Source of the DNA: Polaribacter sp.
GTDB taxonomy: Bacteria; Bacteroidota; Bacteroidia; Flavobacteriales; Flavobacteriaceae
NCBI GenBank assembly: GCA_029250685.1
Contig: JAQXEU010000045.1
Span: forward strand, 1-64,000
Direction: 5' to 3'
Length of the DNA stretch: 64,000 nt
Made by a program: the position numbers and the translations under genes. Under the pieces are notes generated by a model that saw only the letters and a program-made list of their open reading frames with translations, did not search any database and was not told the DNA's origin. Shown in pieces: positions 7,240 to 16,802 of this stretch. Position 1 is the first letter of the stretch; every line of letters begins with the position of its first letter.

Positions 7240-8439
7240 ATGAAATTTAAACCAGCAAATAATATTCAAGATTTACAATATTTCGGAGAGTTCGGAGGTG
7301 TAAATCCATCAATATCAGATTCATCAACTTATACCTTTTTATCGGCAAAAACCATGTTCGATACTTTTGAAGGAAATACTGATGGTTGTTATTTATATTC
7401 TCGTCATTCATCACCAAGTAACTTGTATTTAGGTGAAGCGTTGGCAGCAATGGAAGGAACAGAAACAGCAAATGTTGCAGGTTCTGGAATGGGAGCAATT
7501 ACGCCAACAATTTTACAAATTTGTGGAGCTGGAGATCATATTGTTTCGAGCAGAACTATTTATGGCGGAACGTATGCATTTTTGAAGAACTTCACACCAA
7601 GAATGAACATTGAAACGTCATTTGTTGATATTACAAAATTAGACATTGTAGAAACAGCAATTAACGAAAACACAAAAATGATTTATTGCGAATCTGTAAG
7701 TAATCCGTTATTAGAAGTTGCAGATATTAAAGGTTTATCGGCGTTGGCAAAAAAATATAATCTACAGTTAGTTATTGATAATACATTTTCTCCGTTATCA
7801 ATTTCACCAGCACAATTAGGCGCAGATATTGTAATTCACAGTTTAACAAAATTCATCAATGGTTCTTCAGATACAATGGGTGGCGTTGTTTGTGCTTCTG
7901 CTGATTTTATCAATTCTCAAAAAAGTGTGATTGATGGCGCAAGTATGTTATTAGGATCTTCGATGGATTCTTTACGTTCTTCATCAATTTTAAAGAACAT
8001 GAGAACGTTGCATATTAGAATGAAACAGCACAGTAAAAATGCTGCTTTTTTGGCTGATAAATTTGAAGCTGATGGGTTGAAAACGGTGTACCCAGGATTA
8101 AAATCGCATCCTTCTCATGAGGTTTTTAAATCGATGATGAATGTAGAATATGGTTTTGGAGGAATGTTAACGATTGATGCTGGTTCTTTAGATAAAGCTA
8201 ATGCTTTGATGGAATTAATGCAAGAAAAAAACTTGGGTTATTTAGCGGTAAGTTTAGGTTTTTACAAAACATTATTTTCTGCGCCAGGAACTTCAACTTC
8301 ATCAGAAATCCCAGAAGATGAACAAAAAGAAATGGGTTTATCTGACGGATTAATTCGTTTTTCTATTGGATTAGATGATGATATTGAAAGAACCTATCAA
8401 ATAATGAATGCGTGTATGAAGCAAGTTGGTGTTTTATAA
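7240..8439 (+). CDS. Cys/Met metabolism PLP enzyme, methionine gamma-lyase-like
   Basis: A 399-residue trans-sulfuration family enzyme. The PLP lysine is in HSLTKFINGSSD, preceded by VIDNTFSP, and the N-terminal part has YSRHSSPSN and GSGMGAI motifs typical of the family. Candidates are methionine gamma-lyase (Met to methanethiol, ammonia and 2-oxobutyrate), O-acetylhomoserine sulfhydrylase or cystathionine lyase. The divergent Lrp-type regulator favours an amino acid catabolic role. A start at 7189 is in frame, but the first 17 residues resemble nothing in the family, so ATG 7240 is chosen. It converges with the next gene with a single base between stops. Confidence 0.82.
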   Translation: MKFKPANNIQDLQYFGEFGGVNPSISDSSTYTFLSAKTMFDTFEGNTDGCYLYSRHSSPSNLYLGEALAAMEGTETANVAGSGMGAITPTILQICGAGDHIVSSRTIYGGTYAFLKNFTPRMNIETSFVDITKLDIVETAINENTKMIYCESVSNPLLEVADIKGLSALAKKYNLQLVIDNTFSPLSISPAQLGADIVIHSLTKFINGSSDTMGGVVCASADFINSQKSVIDGASMLLGSSMDSLRSSSILKNMRTLHIRMKQHSKNAAFLADKFEADGLKTVYPGLKSHPSHEVFKSMMNVEYGFGGMLTIDAGSLDKANALMELMQEKNLGYLAVSLGFYKTLFSAPGTSTSSEIPEDEQKEMGLSDGLIRFSIGLDDDIERTYQIMNACMKQVGVL

Positions 8440-8440
8440 A

Positions 8441-9460
8441 TTAAATTCCTTTTATTCGGGACCAGAAAGCACTAAAAAAATCACTTGATGGATTAAAATT
8501 TCTATTGGGTTTCGTTTCTAAGCGAGGCCCATTTTTTTCAATTTTAAAATTCATAACAGAGTTTACAGAATCATTTGAAATCATTACATAACGCAAATCG
8601 TTGTAAATAATATCATCAGTGTTTTTATTCTCTTCTATTAAATAATATTCATCGCTAAACCAAGTCAACCTTTTCAAATCAGTATTTTTAGAATCTAAAA
8701 TGGTTGTGTCTTTAGGAATTGTAATAAATGTATTTGTAGTGCTTTTTGAATCTAAAATTGAGTAGAAAGCAAGTTTATAATCAGATTTGGTTTCTGCAAT
8801 TCCGTACCATAAAAAATTGTTTAGAATTGTCGGTTGCGCTCTAAATCGTTCGTAAGAAATGTTTGCTTTTTCAAAAGAATTTTTAAAAACCGAATTGATG
8901 TAAATCTTATTTCCGATTGTAAAAAGTAGATAAACAGAACTCAGGTAAACTCCTGCTTTTGTAAACTTTAAACGTTTTGGATTTGCTCTTTTAAAGAACA
9001 TCACAATAATCATACAAATTAAAAAAGGCAATGTGTACGCAGGATCTGCAACAGAAATATTGTTAAAAGAAACTCGGTACTCTGTGAAAGGTAAAAATAA
9101 TTGCGTTCCGTAAGGCGTAAAACAATCTAAAATTGGATGTGTAAAAATGGATAAAAAGAACAACCAAGTCCAATCTTTTTTAGTAGTTGTATCTAATCTT
9201 TTTCCAGAATTATAAAGCTTAAAAAATAAATATCCGAAGATAAAAGCACCAAGAAAAGCAAAAGCTAATGAATGCATAAATCCTCTATGAAAAGTCATTA
9301 CATCAATGCTATTCGAATAAAAAATATTTCCAATAAAAACATCTAAATCAGGAATCGTCCCGCCAATTGCCCCAAAAAGTAAAGCTTTGTTTCCGATCTT
9401 TTTTCCGAGTGCAATTTCGCCACAAGCGGCGCCTAAAACTATCTGAGTTAATGAATCCAT
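8441..9460 (-). CDS. Membrane-bound metal-dependent hydrolase, YdjM-like
   Basis: A 339-residue inner-membrane protein of the YdjM/DUF457 type: N-terminal MDSLTQIVLGAACGE, then IPDLDVF, HRGFMHSL and HPILDCFTPYG, which together supply His and Asp residues of a putative metal site between membrane helices. The C-terminal third is soluble and poorly conserved. Family function is unproved (the E. coli member is LexA-controlled). ATG 9460 is chosen over 9499 because the family begins at MDSLTQ and a -7 element lies between the two. Confidence 0.78.
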   Translation of the reverse strand: MDSLTQIVLGAACGEIALGKKIGNKALLFGAIGGTIPDLDVFIGNIFYSNSIDVMTFHRGFMHSLAFAFLGAFIFGYLFFKLYNSGKRLDTTTKKDWTWLFFLSIFTHPILDCFTPYGTQLFLPFTEYRVSFNNISVADPAYTLPFLICMIIVMFFKRANPKRLKFTKAGVYLSSVYLLFTIGNKIYINSVFKNSFEKANISYERFRAQPTILNNFLWYGIAETKSDYKLAFYSILDSKSTTNTFITIPKDTTILDSKNTDLKRLTWFSDEYYLIEENKNTDDIIYNDLRYVMISNDSVNSVMNFKIEKNGPRLETKPNRNFNPSSDFFSAFWSRIKGI

Positions 9461-9465
9461 AGGCG

Positions 9466-9473
9466 CAAATGTA
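9466..9473 (-). promoter_or_regulatory. Predicted -7 element of the YdjM-like gene
   Basis: On the minus strand this reads TACATTTG. It is only five bases before the chosen start codon, so the transcript would be leaderless or nearly so; no good -33 TTG is seen. Confidence 0.45.
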
Positions 9474-9540
9474 GTAAACGAAATTGATTTGCATAACATC
9501 TTCTAAAATCGTAACATTACACATCAAAATTTTTACATAA

Positions 9541-11025
9541 ATGGAAAGCCAAGATATCAAACCAAGAGAACCACAAGACGAAAATATTATTGAAAATAAA
9601 GAACTAAACATTTGGGAAGCACTAATTCCTGTTTTTGCTTTAGTTGGAATGTTGTTTTACAATGTGTTTTTTGTTTTTGGTGATGATGCTTTGAGTGGAT
9701 CTAATCAATTTATATTGTTGATGGGAGCAGCAGTTGCGGCAATTGTGGGATTTAGAAATAAGGTTTCTTACAAACAAATGATGGAAGAAGTTGCTGAGAA
9801 TGTAAAATCTACAACGGGCGCTTTATTAATTCTATTAATGGTTGGTGCTTTGGCAGGAACTTGGTTGATAAGCGGAGTTATTCCGTCAATGATTTACTAC
9901 GGATTACAAATGTTAAATCCGACAATATTTTTAGCAGCATCTGTAATTATTTGTGCAATTATTTCGATAGCAACCGGAAGTTCTTGGACTACTTCTGCAA
10001 CCGTTGGAATCGCTTTAGTCGGAATTGGAAATACACTAGGTATTTCTGCAGGAATGACAGCTGGAGCTGTTTTGTCTGGAGCTTATTTTGGTGATAAAAT
10101 GTCACCGCTTTCTGATACAACAAACTTAGCACCAACAATGGCTGGTGGTGAATTATTTGACCATATAAAATACATGTCAATTACAACAATACCAACAATT
10201 TTAGTAACGTTGGTAGCTTTTATAATTATAGGATTATCAATCGATACAACTGGTGCACCAGACATTACAGGTCAATTAGCTGCAATTGATGGAGCTTTTA
10301 ATATTTCTCCTTGGTTATTTCTTGTACCTGTAGTTGTAATTTTTATGATTGTTAGAAAAACACAACCTTTAGTTGCGCTTTTAGTTGGAACCTTGTTAGC
10401 AGGAGTTGTCGCAATTATTGCACAACCAGATATTGTTGCAAAAGTTGCTGGAGCAGATTCTTTAACATTTGATTCTGCATATAAAGGAGTTATGAATGCA
10501 ATGACAGTAAATTCATCTGTTGAAACTTCTAGCGCAGAATTAAACGATTTATTTACTGCAAAAGGAATGAGCGGAATGTTAGGTACTATTTGGTTAATTA
10601 TTTGTGCCATGGTTTTTGGTGGTGTAATGGATGCAATTGGTGCATTAGCAAGAATTAGTAAAGCATTATTAAGTATGGCTTCTTCTGTTTTTGGATTGTT
10701 TGCAAGTACTGTTGCAAGTTGTTTAGCATTAAATGTTACCGCTTCTGATCAATATTTAGCGATTGTTGTTCCTGGAAAAATGTTTAAAAAAGCATATGAA
10801 GATAAAGGTTTAGCGCCAGAAAATTTAAGTAGAACTTTAGAGGATTCAGGAACTGTAACTTCAGTTTTAATTCCTTGGAATACTTGTGGAGCTTATCAAT
10901 CTGGAGTTTTAGGTGTTAGTGTCGCAGATTATTTTTTCTTCGCAATATTTAACTGGTTAAGTCCATTTACAACATTGTTGTTCGCTGCATTTAATATCAA
11001 AATAAAACAATTAGTTAAGAAATAA
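9541..11025 (+). CDS. nhaC: Na+/H+ antiporter, NhaC family
   Basis: A 494-residue polytopic membrane protein with about eleven to twelve helices. SIATGSSWTTSATVGIALVGIG and YFGDKMSPLSDTTNLAP (about 180-196) are NhaC-type signatures; the conserved SDTTN region carries charged residues thought to act in transport. It would exchange Na+ for H+ at the inner membrane. The Na+ substrate is from family knowledge; some relatives exchange malate/lactate. The start is well placed after a short AT-rich gap. The GNAT gene begins one base after the stop. Confidence 0.88.
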   Translation: MESQDIKPREPQDENIIENKELNIWEALIPVFALVGMLFYNVFFVFGDDALSGSNQFILLMGAAVAAIVGFRNKVSYKQMMEEVAENVKSTTGALLILLMVGALAGTWLISGVIPSMIYYGLQMLNPTIFLAASVIICAIISIATGSSWTTSATVGIALVGIGNTLGISAGMTAGAVLSGAYFGDKMSPLSDTTNLAPTMAGGELFDHIKYMSITTIPTILVTLVAFIIIGLSIDTTGAPDITGQLAAIDGAFNISPWLFLVPVVVIFMIVRKTQPLVALLVGTLLAGVVAIIAQPDIVAKVAGADSLTFDSAYKGVMNAMTVNSSVETSSAELNDLFTAKGMSGMLGTIWLIICAMVFGGVMDAIGALARISKALLSMASSVFGLFASTVASCLALNVTASDQYLAIVVPGKMFKKAYEDKGLAPENLSRTLEDSGTVTSVLIPWNTCGAYQSGVLGVSVADYFFFAIFNWLSPFTTLLFAAFNIKIKQLVKK

Positions 11026-11026
11026 A

Positions 11027-11476
11027 ATGATTGTTCCAGCGGATATTTCTGATGGAAAAACTCTAACAGATATTGCTTTGATATCTAAAGCTTTTTGGGG
11101 TTATTCTGATGCGTTAATCGAAAGGTGGCGAAAAGAATTGACAATCACTTCTAACATGATTGAAGAAATGACGATTTATAAATTTCTTCAAGATGGAAAA
11201 GCGATTGGATTTTATGCTTTAAATCCACCTAAAAAAAGAACAATTGAATTAGAAATGTTATTTGTATTACCAGATTTTATTGGGATACAAATTGGAAAAC
11301 AATTATTGCATCATTCTTTTGAAAAAGGAATGGAATTAAATTGTGATTCTATGACTTTGTTAGCAGACCCAAATGCACTTGCTTTTTACGAAAGTCAAGG
11401 CTTTTACGAAACTAATAGAAAAGAAAGTTCTATTCCGAATCGGTTTTTGCCAATTTTGAAAGTAGATTTAAAATAG
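11027..11476 (+). CDS. GNAT family N-acetyltransferase
   Basis: A 149-residue protein with the GNAT core: LEMLFVLPDFIGIQIGKQLL (about 76-95), where the strand and glycine-containing loop bind acetyl-CoA, then ALAFYESQGFYET near 122-134. The acyl acceptor cannot be predicted. It is directly downstream of nhaC, probably one transcript. Its last 47 bases overlap the convergent small gene on the other strand. Confidence 0.8.
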   Translation: MIVPADISDGKTLTDIALISKAFWGYSDALIERWRKELTITSNMIEEMTIYKFLQDGKAIGFYALNPPKKRTIELEMLFVLPDFIGIQIGKQLLHHSFEKGMELNCDSMTLLADPNALAFYESQGFYETNRKESSIPNRFLPILKVDLK

Positions 11477-11684
11477 CAGAAATCAACAAAAGAATCCAAG
11501 GTAATCCGTGTAATAATAGATCAAAGTAATCTTGAGATTGCATGGCGTTTTCTCCAGAAAAAGCATTCCCTCCTAAAATCCATTGAATTTTACCCCAAAT
11601 ATGTGGAGGATTAAAAGGTGCTAATCCCAATGTTAAACTTGCGATTAGAAAAAGTTTCCAGTTGTCTCTTAATTGTTGCTTCAT
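11430..11684 (-). CDS. Small two-TM membrane protein, unknown
   Basis: An 84-residue protein with hydrophobic segments near 11-24 and 57-72 and a conserved-looking GLAPFNPPHIWGKIQWILGG stretch between them. I do not know its function. It lies seven bases downstream of the porin gene on the same strand, so it is probably in that operon. It overlaps the convergent GNAT gene by 47 bases. Regular composition and tight operon placement argue that it is real. Confidence 0.68.
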   Translation of the reverse strand: MKQQLRDNWKLFLIASLTLGLAPFNPPHIWGKIQWILGGNAFSGENAMQSQDYFDLLLHGLPWILLLISAILNLLSKLAKTDSE

Positions 11685-11691
11685 AATATGT

Positions 11692-13638
11692 CTAAATAAA
11701 CCAATTCCAAACTAATCCAAAACGAATTACATAATCTCTATAAGGGTAATTTGGTGCAGAAAAATAATTTTTCTTTAAAAACAGTGAACTCAAGTTATCG
11801 GCTTTTAAATAAATACGTGTTCTTCTTATTTGTGCATTGATAAAAAGATCAAAAGTAGGATAGCCAATTTCCGTAGTATTCTGAATTGTAAATTCGTTTA
11901 ACAACGGATTAAAAGCATTTGCTTTGTACTTTGAGAAATACTTAAAAGTAATTCCGGTTTGTAAGAATAATGGCTTTCCTTCAAAGAAAAAATCAGCATA
12001 ATACAATGTGTTGCGTGTAACTAAATTCGGAACTCTAAATACATTTTGCCCGCTACTTACTTGCTGAAATAATATGGTGTTGTTTAATGCAAATTTCCCG
12101 AATTTGAATTCGTTATTCGCTTTTACTTTTAAATAGGTAACGTTTTCTCCAGATTGTTGCGGTTTAGAAGTGTTATCAAAATAGGTGTAATTTTCAATGT
12201 TTGTAAAGCTTGCACTAGCATTAATCCATTTTGACTGCATTTCGAAAGCAATATTTCTGGTGTTTATTTTTTTGAAATTATCGTTCTGCCAATTGTATTC
12301 ATTATAAGCACTTTGATATAAAACAGTGTTGAAGTTTGGCGATTTAGAGTTTAAAGAAATACTTCCTTTGAAAGTCAATAAACTGTCCTTTTTGAAAATC
12401 GCTTCGCTATATAAATTTGAACCAGCAATATTACTAGAGCCTGGAGTTAAATTTGCTTCTGTGTTTAATTGAAAATTTTTGATTTTCGCATTCCAGTTTC
12501 CACCAAACGAAACCGCAGAACCTTTAATTTCTGGGTTTGTAATTGTATTTATGGTTGAGTTTAAAACTGAATTATATCCGTAGTTATAATTGGTTAAGCC
12601 ACTATTGATTCTGAAAGTTCCTAAAATGTATTTCGAATTAAACTCTAAAAATAATTTATTGTTGATGAATTTATTTTCAACCAAATCTGTGAAGCCAGCA
12701 GTGACATTTGCATTTCCAAAATATGCTGTGTTTAAAGAAGCTTCAGTAAACTCGTAACTTTTAACTTCGTGTGTAAAAACATGCCCAAATTTTAAATTGG
12801 TAAAGTTATTTTTGATACTATCTTTTGAAGAAAACAATTTATAATCATGCTCAACATAAAAGCGATTTCCTTCTAAGGTAGTTTCTGTTCCTTCTAAATT
12901 CACATCCAATCTTCCTCGATCAGAAAAATTAGGGTCATCATCTAAAAACAAAGCTAAAGATGTTGTCGTTAACCCACCATTTTCTTGATTTGTGATATCT
13001 TGCGTAGCAATATGCCCTCTAATTGAATAGCGATTGTTTTTAGTTTGATAACTAAAAACGGTTCTAAAATTTCCTTGAGAAGACAATGAGTTTCTGTAAT
13101 TTCCTAAAGAACGTAAACCTTTATAGAGAATTCCAACATTAAATCGTTCAGAGAAATTCAACGTAAATAAAGTTTCTAAAACTTGTCCTTGTTGCAAGCC
13201 AGTTCTGTATAAGATCTCAGAAGTAGGCGTCGGAACTTTGTAATAATTAACATCTTCTTTAGATAGGTAATTAAAATGTTTAGCATTCATTCCGATAATT
13301 GGAAACGAATTCTGATTGCTGAAATCGTAGGCTAAATTATTAAAAGGTTGTCCTTGGTTGTGAAAAGCAAGCAATTCAAAATTGTCTTTTCGTAAAAAAT
13401 TATATTTGTATTCTTTCGCGATTGTCAGCGTTGTGTCAATATAAGTGGTGTCTTTTTTAAACGAAATAATTTTATAATCAGTGTACTTTGTTTTTCCGTT
13501 TAGCTTAACAATCATTGTCTTTTTATTGATAAAAGTAGAATCTAATTGATTTCTTCCATCCGAAGTACTAATTTGAGAATGAATTGAATTCACGCTAAAA
13601 AGCGCAATTAATAAGAAACTAAAAAACCTTTTTTTCAT
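11692..13638 (-). CDS. Putative outer-membrane porin (Porin_10 type)
   Basis: A 648-residue protein with a signal peptide (MKKRFFSF... ending near IHSQ) and long runs of alternating polar and hydrophobic residues ending in a terminal aromatic/hydrophobic strand (RFGLVWNWFI), as in outer-membrane beta-barrels. Length and layout resemble the putative porin family widespread in Flavobacteria. The substrate is unknown. ATG 13638 is chosen over 13659 because it begins the signal peptide and follows a -7 element by a normal distance. Confidence 0.75.
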   Translation of the reverse strand: MKKRFFSFLLIALFSVNSIHSQISTSDGRNQLDSTFINKKTMIVKLNGKTKYTDYKIISFKKDTTYIDTTLTIAKEYKYNFLRKDNFELLAFHNQGQPFNNLAYDFSNQNSFPIIGMNAKHFNYLSKEDVNYYKVPTPTSEILYRTGLQQGQVLETLFTLNFSERFNVGILYKGLRSLGNYRNSLSSQGNFRTVFSYQTKNNRYSIRGHIATQDITNQENGGLTTTSLALFLDDDPNFSDRGRLDVNLEGTETTLEGNRFYVEHDYKLFSSKDSIKNNFTNLKFGHVFTHEVKSYEFTEASLNTAYFGNANVTAGFTDLVENKFINNKLFLEFNSKYILGTFRINSGLTNYNYGYNSVLNSTINTITNPEIKGSAVSFGGNWNAKIKNFQLNTEANLTPGSSNIAGSNLYSEAIFKKDSLLTFKGSISLNSKSPNFNTVLYQSAYNEYNWQNDNFKKINTRNIAFEMQSKWINASASFTNIENYTYFDNTSKPQQSGENVTYLKVKANNEFKFGKFALNNTILFQQVSSGQNVFRVPNLVTRNTLYYADFFFEGKPLFLQTGITFKYFSKYKANAFNPLLNEFTIQNTTEIGYPTFDLFINAQIRRTRIYLKADNLSSLFLKKNYFSAPNYPYRDYVIRFGLVWNWFI

Positions 13639-13656
13639 TGAAAATGATTGATACCG

Positions 13657-13664
13657 CAAAGGTA
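13657..13664 (-). promoter_or_regulatory. Predicted -7 element of the porin gene
   Basis: Reads TACCTTTG on the minus strand, matching TAnnTTTG, 18 bases before the chosen ATG. No clear -33 TTG. Confidence 0.55.
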
Positions 13665-13722
13665 AAATTTTTAAACGGAAATAAATGTGAATAATTTCTT
13701 CTAAAACTGTTAATTTGTGTCG

Positions 13723-14322
13723 ATGTTAAAAAGTAATTATAGCGAAGAAATTTTAGAAGCCGGAACAGATGAAGCTGGAAGAGGTTGTTTGTCTGGTCCA
13801 GTTGTAGCTGCGGCAGTTATTTTGCCTAGAGATTTTGAACACCCTTTTTTAAATGATTCTAAACAGTTAACAGAAAAGCAGCGGAAAGAATTAAAACCGT
13901 TTATTGAAAAAAACGCTGTTGCTTATGGTGTTTCTTTTGTGGATGAAAAAGAAGTTGACAAAATAAATGTTCTACAAGCTTCAATTACAGCGATGCAACG
14001 TTCTATTGCACAATTAAATCCTCAGCCAGGATTTATTATTGTTGATGGAAATAAATTCAAACCGTATAAAAATATTCCGCATGAAACCATTGTAAAAGGT
14101 GATGCAAAATACTTAAGTATTGCTGCAGCTTCTGTGTTAGCAAAAACATACAGAGATGAGTTTATGGAGAAAATTCATCAAGAATTTCCGATGTATAATT
14201 GGAAACAAAATAAAGGATATCCAACGAAACAACATAGAGATGCCATTCGAGAATTTGGAATTACCGATTTTCACAGAAAAACATTTCGCTTACTTCCTGA
14301 GCAATTTAAATTAGACTTGTAA
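13723..14322 (+). CDS. rnhB: Ribonuclease HII
   Basis: Cleaves RNA of RNA-DNA hybrids and starts removal of misincorporated ribonucleotides. The 199-residue protein has the catalytic [20 protein letters not shown] stretch at the N-terminus (Asp and Glu ligands), the IVDGNKF segment with another Asp near 107, and [10 protein letters not shown] near the C-terminus. ATG 13723 is preferred to an in-frame GTG at 13717. Confidence 0.94.
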   Translation: MLKSNYSEEILEAGTDEAGRGCLSGPVVAAAVILPRDFEHPFLNDSKQLTEKQRKELKPFIEKNAVAYGVSFVDEKEVDKINVLQASITAMQRSIAQLNPQPGFIIVDGNKFKPYKNIPHETIVKGDAKYLSIAAASVLAKTYRDEFMEKIHQEFPMYNWKQNKGYPTKQHRDAIREFGITDFHRKTFRLLPEQFKLDL

Positions 14323-14397
14323 TTGTTAATAATCAACAAGAGAATTTCTGCTGCATTTTAAAAACTTCGACTATTTTAGCGACTCAATTTTTAAAAG

Positions 14398-15447
14398 ATG
14401 ATTAAAAAAACACGTGCAGAAATTACCAAATGTATCATTCATAAAGTAGGGAATAAATACAATAGTGGACAAAACTCTTTTTCTGAAGATTTAATACGAT
14501 TCGATGAAGAAAGCTACAATTTAATGGTTCCTTTTTTGTTGAAACCGTTTGTGAATCTGTCGCAAAGTTTTCGATTTAGTCATCACGCAGATATTCGTTT
14601 AAATGAAATGAATAATTATCCAACCAATGTTTTTAAAGATGAATCTACTTTTATTGAGAATTCTAAAAACATTGTAAATCATTTGTACGAGCAGTCTAAT
14701 TCAGCACAAATTAAAAAAGGTGATGTAATTATCGCTTATATAGAAGGAATTGAATATCAAGATGTTTTAACCGAAGCAATTGGTGTTTTTAAAGTAGAAA
14801 ATAAAATTGATTTCTTTCAAACTTATTTAGAAGAAAATAGTTTTGATGTTGCTGTTCAACAGGGAATTAGTACCAAAAAAATTGACAAAGGATGTTTGAT
14901 TTTAAACACAACTGATGCTGAAGGAACAGTTGTTTTGAGTGTTGATAATAATCAATATGATGCACAATATTGGATTAAAAACTTCTTATCTGTCAAATAT
15001 GCTGATGATAGAAATCAACATACACAAAGTTATTTAGAACTGTGTAAAGAGTTTTCTGAAGAAGTGATAAAACCAGAATTTGGAAAGCAAGAACAAAGTC
15101 AGTTTTTAGCAAATACGGTAGATTATTTTAAGGAAAATGAATCTGTAGATTATCATGCATTTAAAGAAGAGTTGTTTGAAGAGGACAAACAAAAAGAAAT
15201 GTTTGATGATTATAAAAAACATTTCGAAACTTTAAACGAAGTTTTAGTTCGTAATAATTTTGAAGTTTCTGATGTTGTTTTAAAGAAAGAAAAAAGCAAG
15301 ATTAAAAGCATCATAAAATTAGATACCAATATCGAAATTAAATTAGATGTTGATGCACCAGATGCTGCTTCAGAATATTTAGAACGTGGTTACGACGAAG
15401 AGAAGAAAATGAAGTATTATAAAGTGTTTTTCAACGAAGAAAAATAA
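14398..15447 (+). CDS. Nucleoid-associated protein, NdpA/YejK family
   Basis: A 349-residue cytoplasmic protein that resembles the 37-kDa nucleoid-associated family (NdpA/YejK): early IIHKVGNKYN, then KGDVIIAYIEGI and SFDVAVQQGISTKKIDKGCLI. These proteins associate with DNA; their molecular role is poorly known. It stands alone between rnhB and a secreted protein gene, followed by a weak terminator. Confidence 0.75.
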   Translation: MIKKTRAEITKCIIHKVGNKYNSGQNSFSEDLIRFDEESYNLMVPFLLKPFVNLSQSFRFSHHADIRLNEMNNYPTNVFKDESTFIENSKNIVNHLYEQSNSAQIKKGDVIIAYIEGIEYQDVLTEAIGVFKVENKIDFFQTYLEENSFDVAVQQGISTKKIDKGCLILNTTDAEGTVVLSVDNNQYDAQYWIKNFLSVKYADDRNQHTQSYLELCKEFSEEVIKPEFGKQEQSQFLANTVDYFKENESVDYHAFKEELFEEDKQKEMFDDYKKHFETLNEVLVRNNFEVSDVVLKKEKSKIKSIIKLDTNIEIKLDVDAPDAASEYLERGYDEEKKMKYYKVFFNEEK

Positions 15448-15462
15448 TTTTTTTAATACTCG

Positions 15463-15488
15463 AAACTTAAACTTGAGTTTGTTTTTTT
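15463..15488 (+). terminator. Weak rho-independent terminator
   Basis: AAACTT (15463-15468) pairs with GAGTTT (15475-15480), ending in a G-T pair, around a six-base loop; seven T follow a single G. Stem is short, so confidence is limited. Confidence 0.45.
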
Positions 15489-15533
15489 CGATAAAAATAA
15501 GTAAATTCACATACACCAATTTTTACGATAGAC

Positions 15534-16025
15534 ATGAAGAAAGTACTCTTAACAAGTGTTTTGTTGTTTTTCAGTTTGCATCTAACGGCACAAGAAAAAG
15601 GGCAAACATACACTTCTGAACTAGGTAAATTTTCTATGATTTCTTATGGAGAAGTTACTGAAGATGTTAGAAAAGATAAAAGTAGTACAATTTACAGAGC
15701 TGCTTATAGAAGTAAAGAAATGCTTTTTGCAATTTCTAGTAGTTTACAGCAAAATAAACCAAAAAGAGTAGCTGATTTGTTGAATGCATCCGTTTTAAAT
15801 TTTAAAGATGGATTGAAAGGGACAATTGTTTCTCAGAAAAAAATTAAATTAAATAAAGTAGATGGAATTTATGCATTACTTAATTTAAATAATGATGTGA
15901 TGGTAGAATACAGAGTTTTTTCTAAAGGATTGTATTTATATCAAATAATGTCTTTTGCTAAAAAAGATAAATATAAAAAAGATGTAGCAACTACGTTTTT
16001 TAAATCGTTTGCAATTTCTAAATAA
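15534..16025 (+). CDS. Secreted protein of unknown function
   Basis: A 163-residue protein with a signal peptide (hydrophobic core to about 16, cleavage likely after LTAQ). The mature part ends in an ATTFFKSFAISK stretch reminiscent of secreted PsbP/DUF1795-like folds, but the similarity is only suggestive. I do not recognise a function. Its last eight bases overlap the convergent lipB gene. Confidence 0.7.
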   Translation: MKKVLLTSVLLFFSLHLTAQEKGQTYTSELGKFSMISYGEVTEDVRKDKSSTIYRAAYRSKEMLFAISSSLQQNKPKRVADLLNASVLNFKDGLKGTIVSQKKIKLNKVDGIYALLNLNNDVMVEYRVFSKGLYLYQIMSFAKKDKYKKDVATTFFKSFAISK

Positions 16026-16716
16026 AGGATTCAATCTCAAATAAGTCTGAAAAATGTTTAAGAATTTTTTCTTGAACTTCTTCTAGCGAAATTTTCTTAC
16101 CTAATTCAACTTCCATAGAAGCAACTGCTTTTCCCCTTATTCCACATGGAATAATATGATCAAAATAACCCAAATTTGCATTTACGTTTAATGCAAAACC
16201 ATGCATAGTTACCCAACGAGAAGAGCGAATTCCCATTGCACAAATTTTACGAGCAAATGGCGTTCCTACCTCTAACCAAACTCCAGTTTCTCCATCACTC
16301 CTTTCAGCTTTTAAACCGTAATCGGCCAACGTTAAAATAATGACTTCTTCTAATAAACGTAAGTATTTATGAATGTCTGTAAAGAAGTTTTCTAAATCTA
16401 AGATTGGATATCCAACAATTTGTCCAGGTCCGTGATACGTAATATCTCCACCACGGTTTATTTTATAAAAAGTTGCTCCCTTTTCTTTTAGTTGATTTTC
16501 ATTCAGTAATAAATTATTTAAATCGCCACTTTTTCCTAAGGTATAAACATGGGGATGCTCAACAAAAAGAAAATGATTTTTAGTTTCTTTAGATTCATTC
16601 TTTTTTCTGTTGCTAATTTTTTGATCAACAATTTCTTGCAATAATTCAGTTTGATAATCCCAAGTTTCCTTGTAGTCTTTAACGCCTAAGTTTTTAAGTA
16701 GAATGTTTTTGTTCAT
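16018..16716 (-). CDS. lipB: Octanoyltransferase (lipoate biosynthesis)
   Basis: Transfers octanoyl from acyl carrier protein to lipoyl domains. The 232-residue protein has the family motifs VEHPHVYTLGKSG, RGGDITYHGPGQIVGYP (about 83-99), KICAMGIRSSRWVTMHGFALN with the catalytic Lys, and IPCGI with the catalytic Cys. ATG 16716 is preferred over 16731, since a -7 element sits at 16729-16736. Its product would serve lipoyl-dependent complexes such as pyruvate dehydrogenase, whose E1 beta is at 41219. Confidence 0.94.
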   Translation of the reverse strand: MNKNILLKNLGVKDYKETWDYQTELLQEIVDQKISNRKKNESKETKNHFLFVEHPHVYTLGKSGDLNNLLLNENQLKEKGATFYKINRGGDITYHGPGQIVGYPILDLENFFTDIHKYLRLLEEVIILTLADYGLKAERSDGETGVWLEVGTPFARKICAMGIRSSRWVTMHGFALNVNANLGYFDHIIPCGIRGKAVASMEVELGKKISLEEVQEKILKHFSDLFEIESFI

Positions 16717-16728
16717 AATTGTAGAGTG

Positions 16729-16736
16729 CAAAGATA
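16729..16736 (-). promoter_or_regulatory. Predicted -7 element of lipB
   Basis: Reads TATCTTTG on the minus strand, 12 bases before the lipB ATG. No clear -33 TTG. Confidence 0.55.
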
Positions 16737-16746
16737 AATATTTAAT

Positions 16747-16754
16747 TACATTTG
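16747..16754 (+). promoter_or_regulatory. Predicted -7 element of the T9SS protease gene
   Basis: TACATTTG, matching TAnnTTTG, 48 bases before the ATG at 16803. It is back to back with the lipB element, giving a compact divergent promoter. Confidence 0.55.
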
Positions 16755-16802
16755 TTAGTGATATTTACAATTAACCCTATTAATTATAGATAAAATTTAG
16801 TG

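Noticed and set aside
14360-14385. CTTCGACTATTTTAGCGACTC upstream of the nucleoid protein gene as a relative of the 57-bp element
   Set aside because: Shares only the short CTTCGACT word; no palindrome or flanking repeat.
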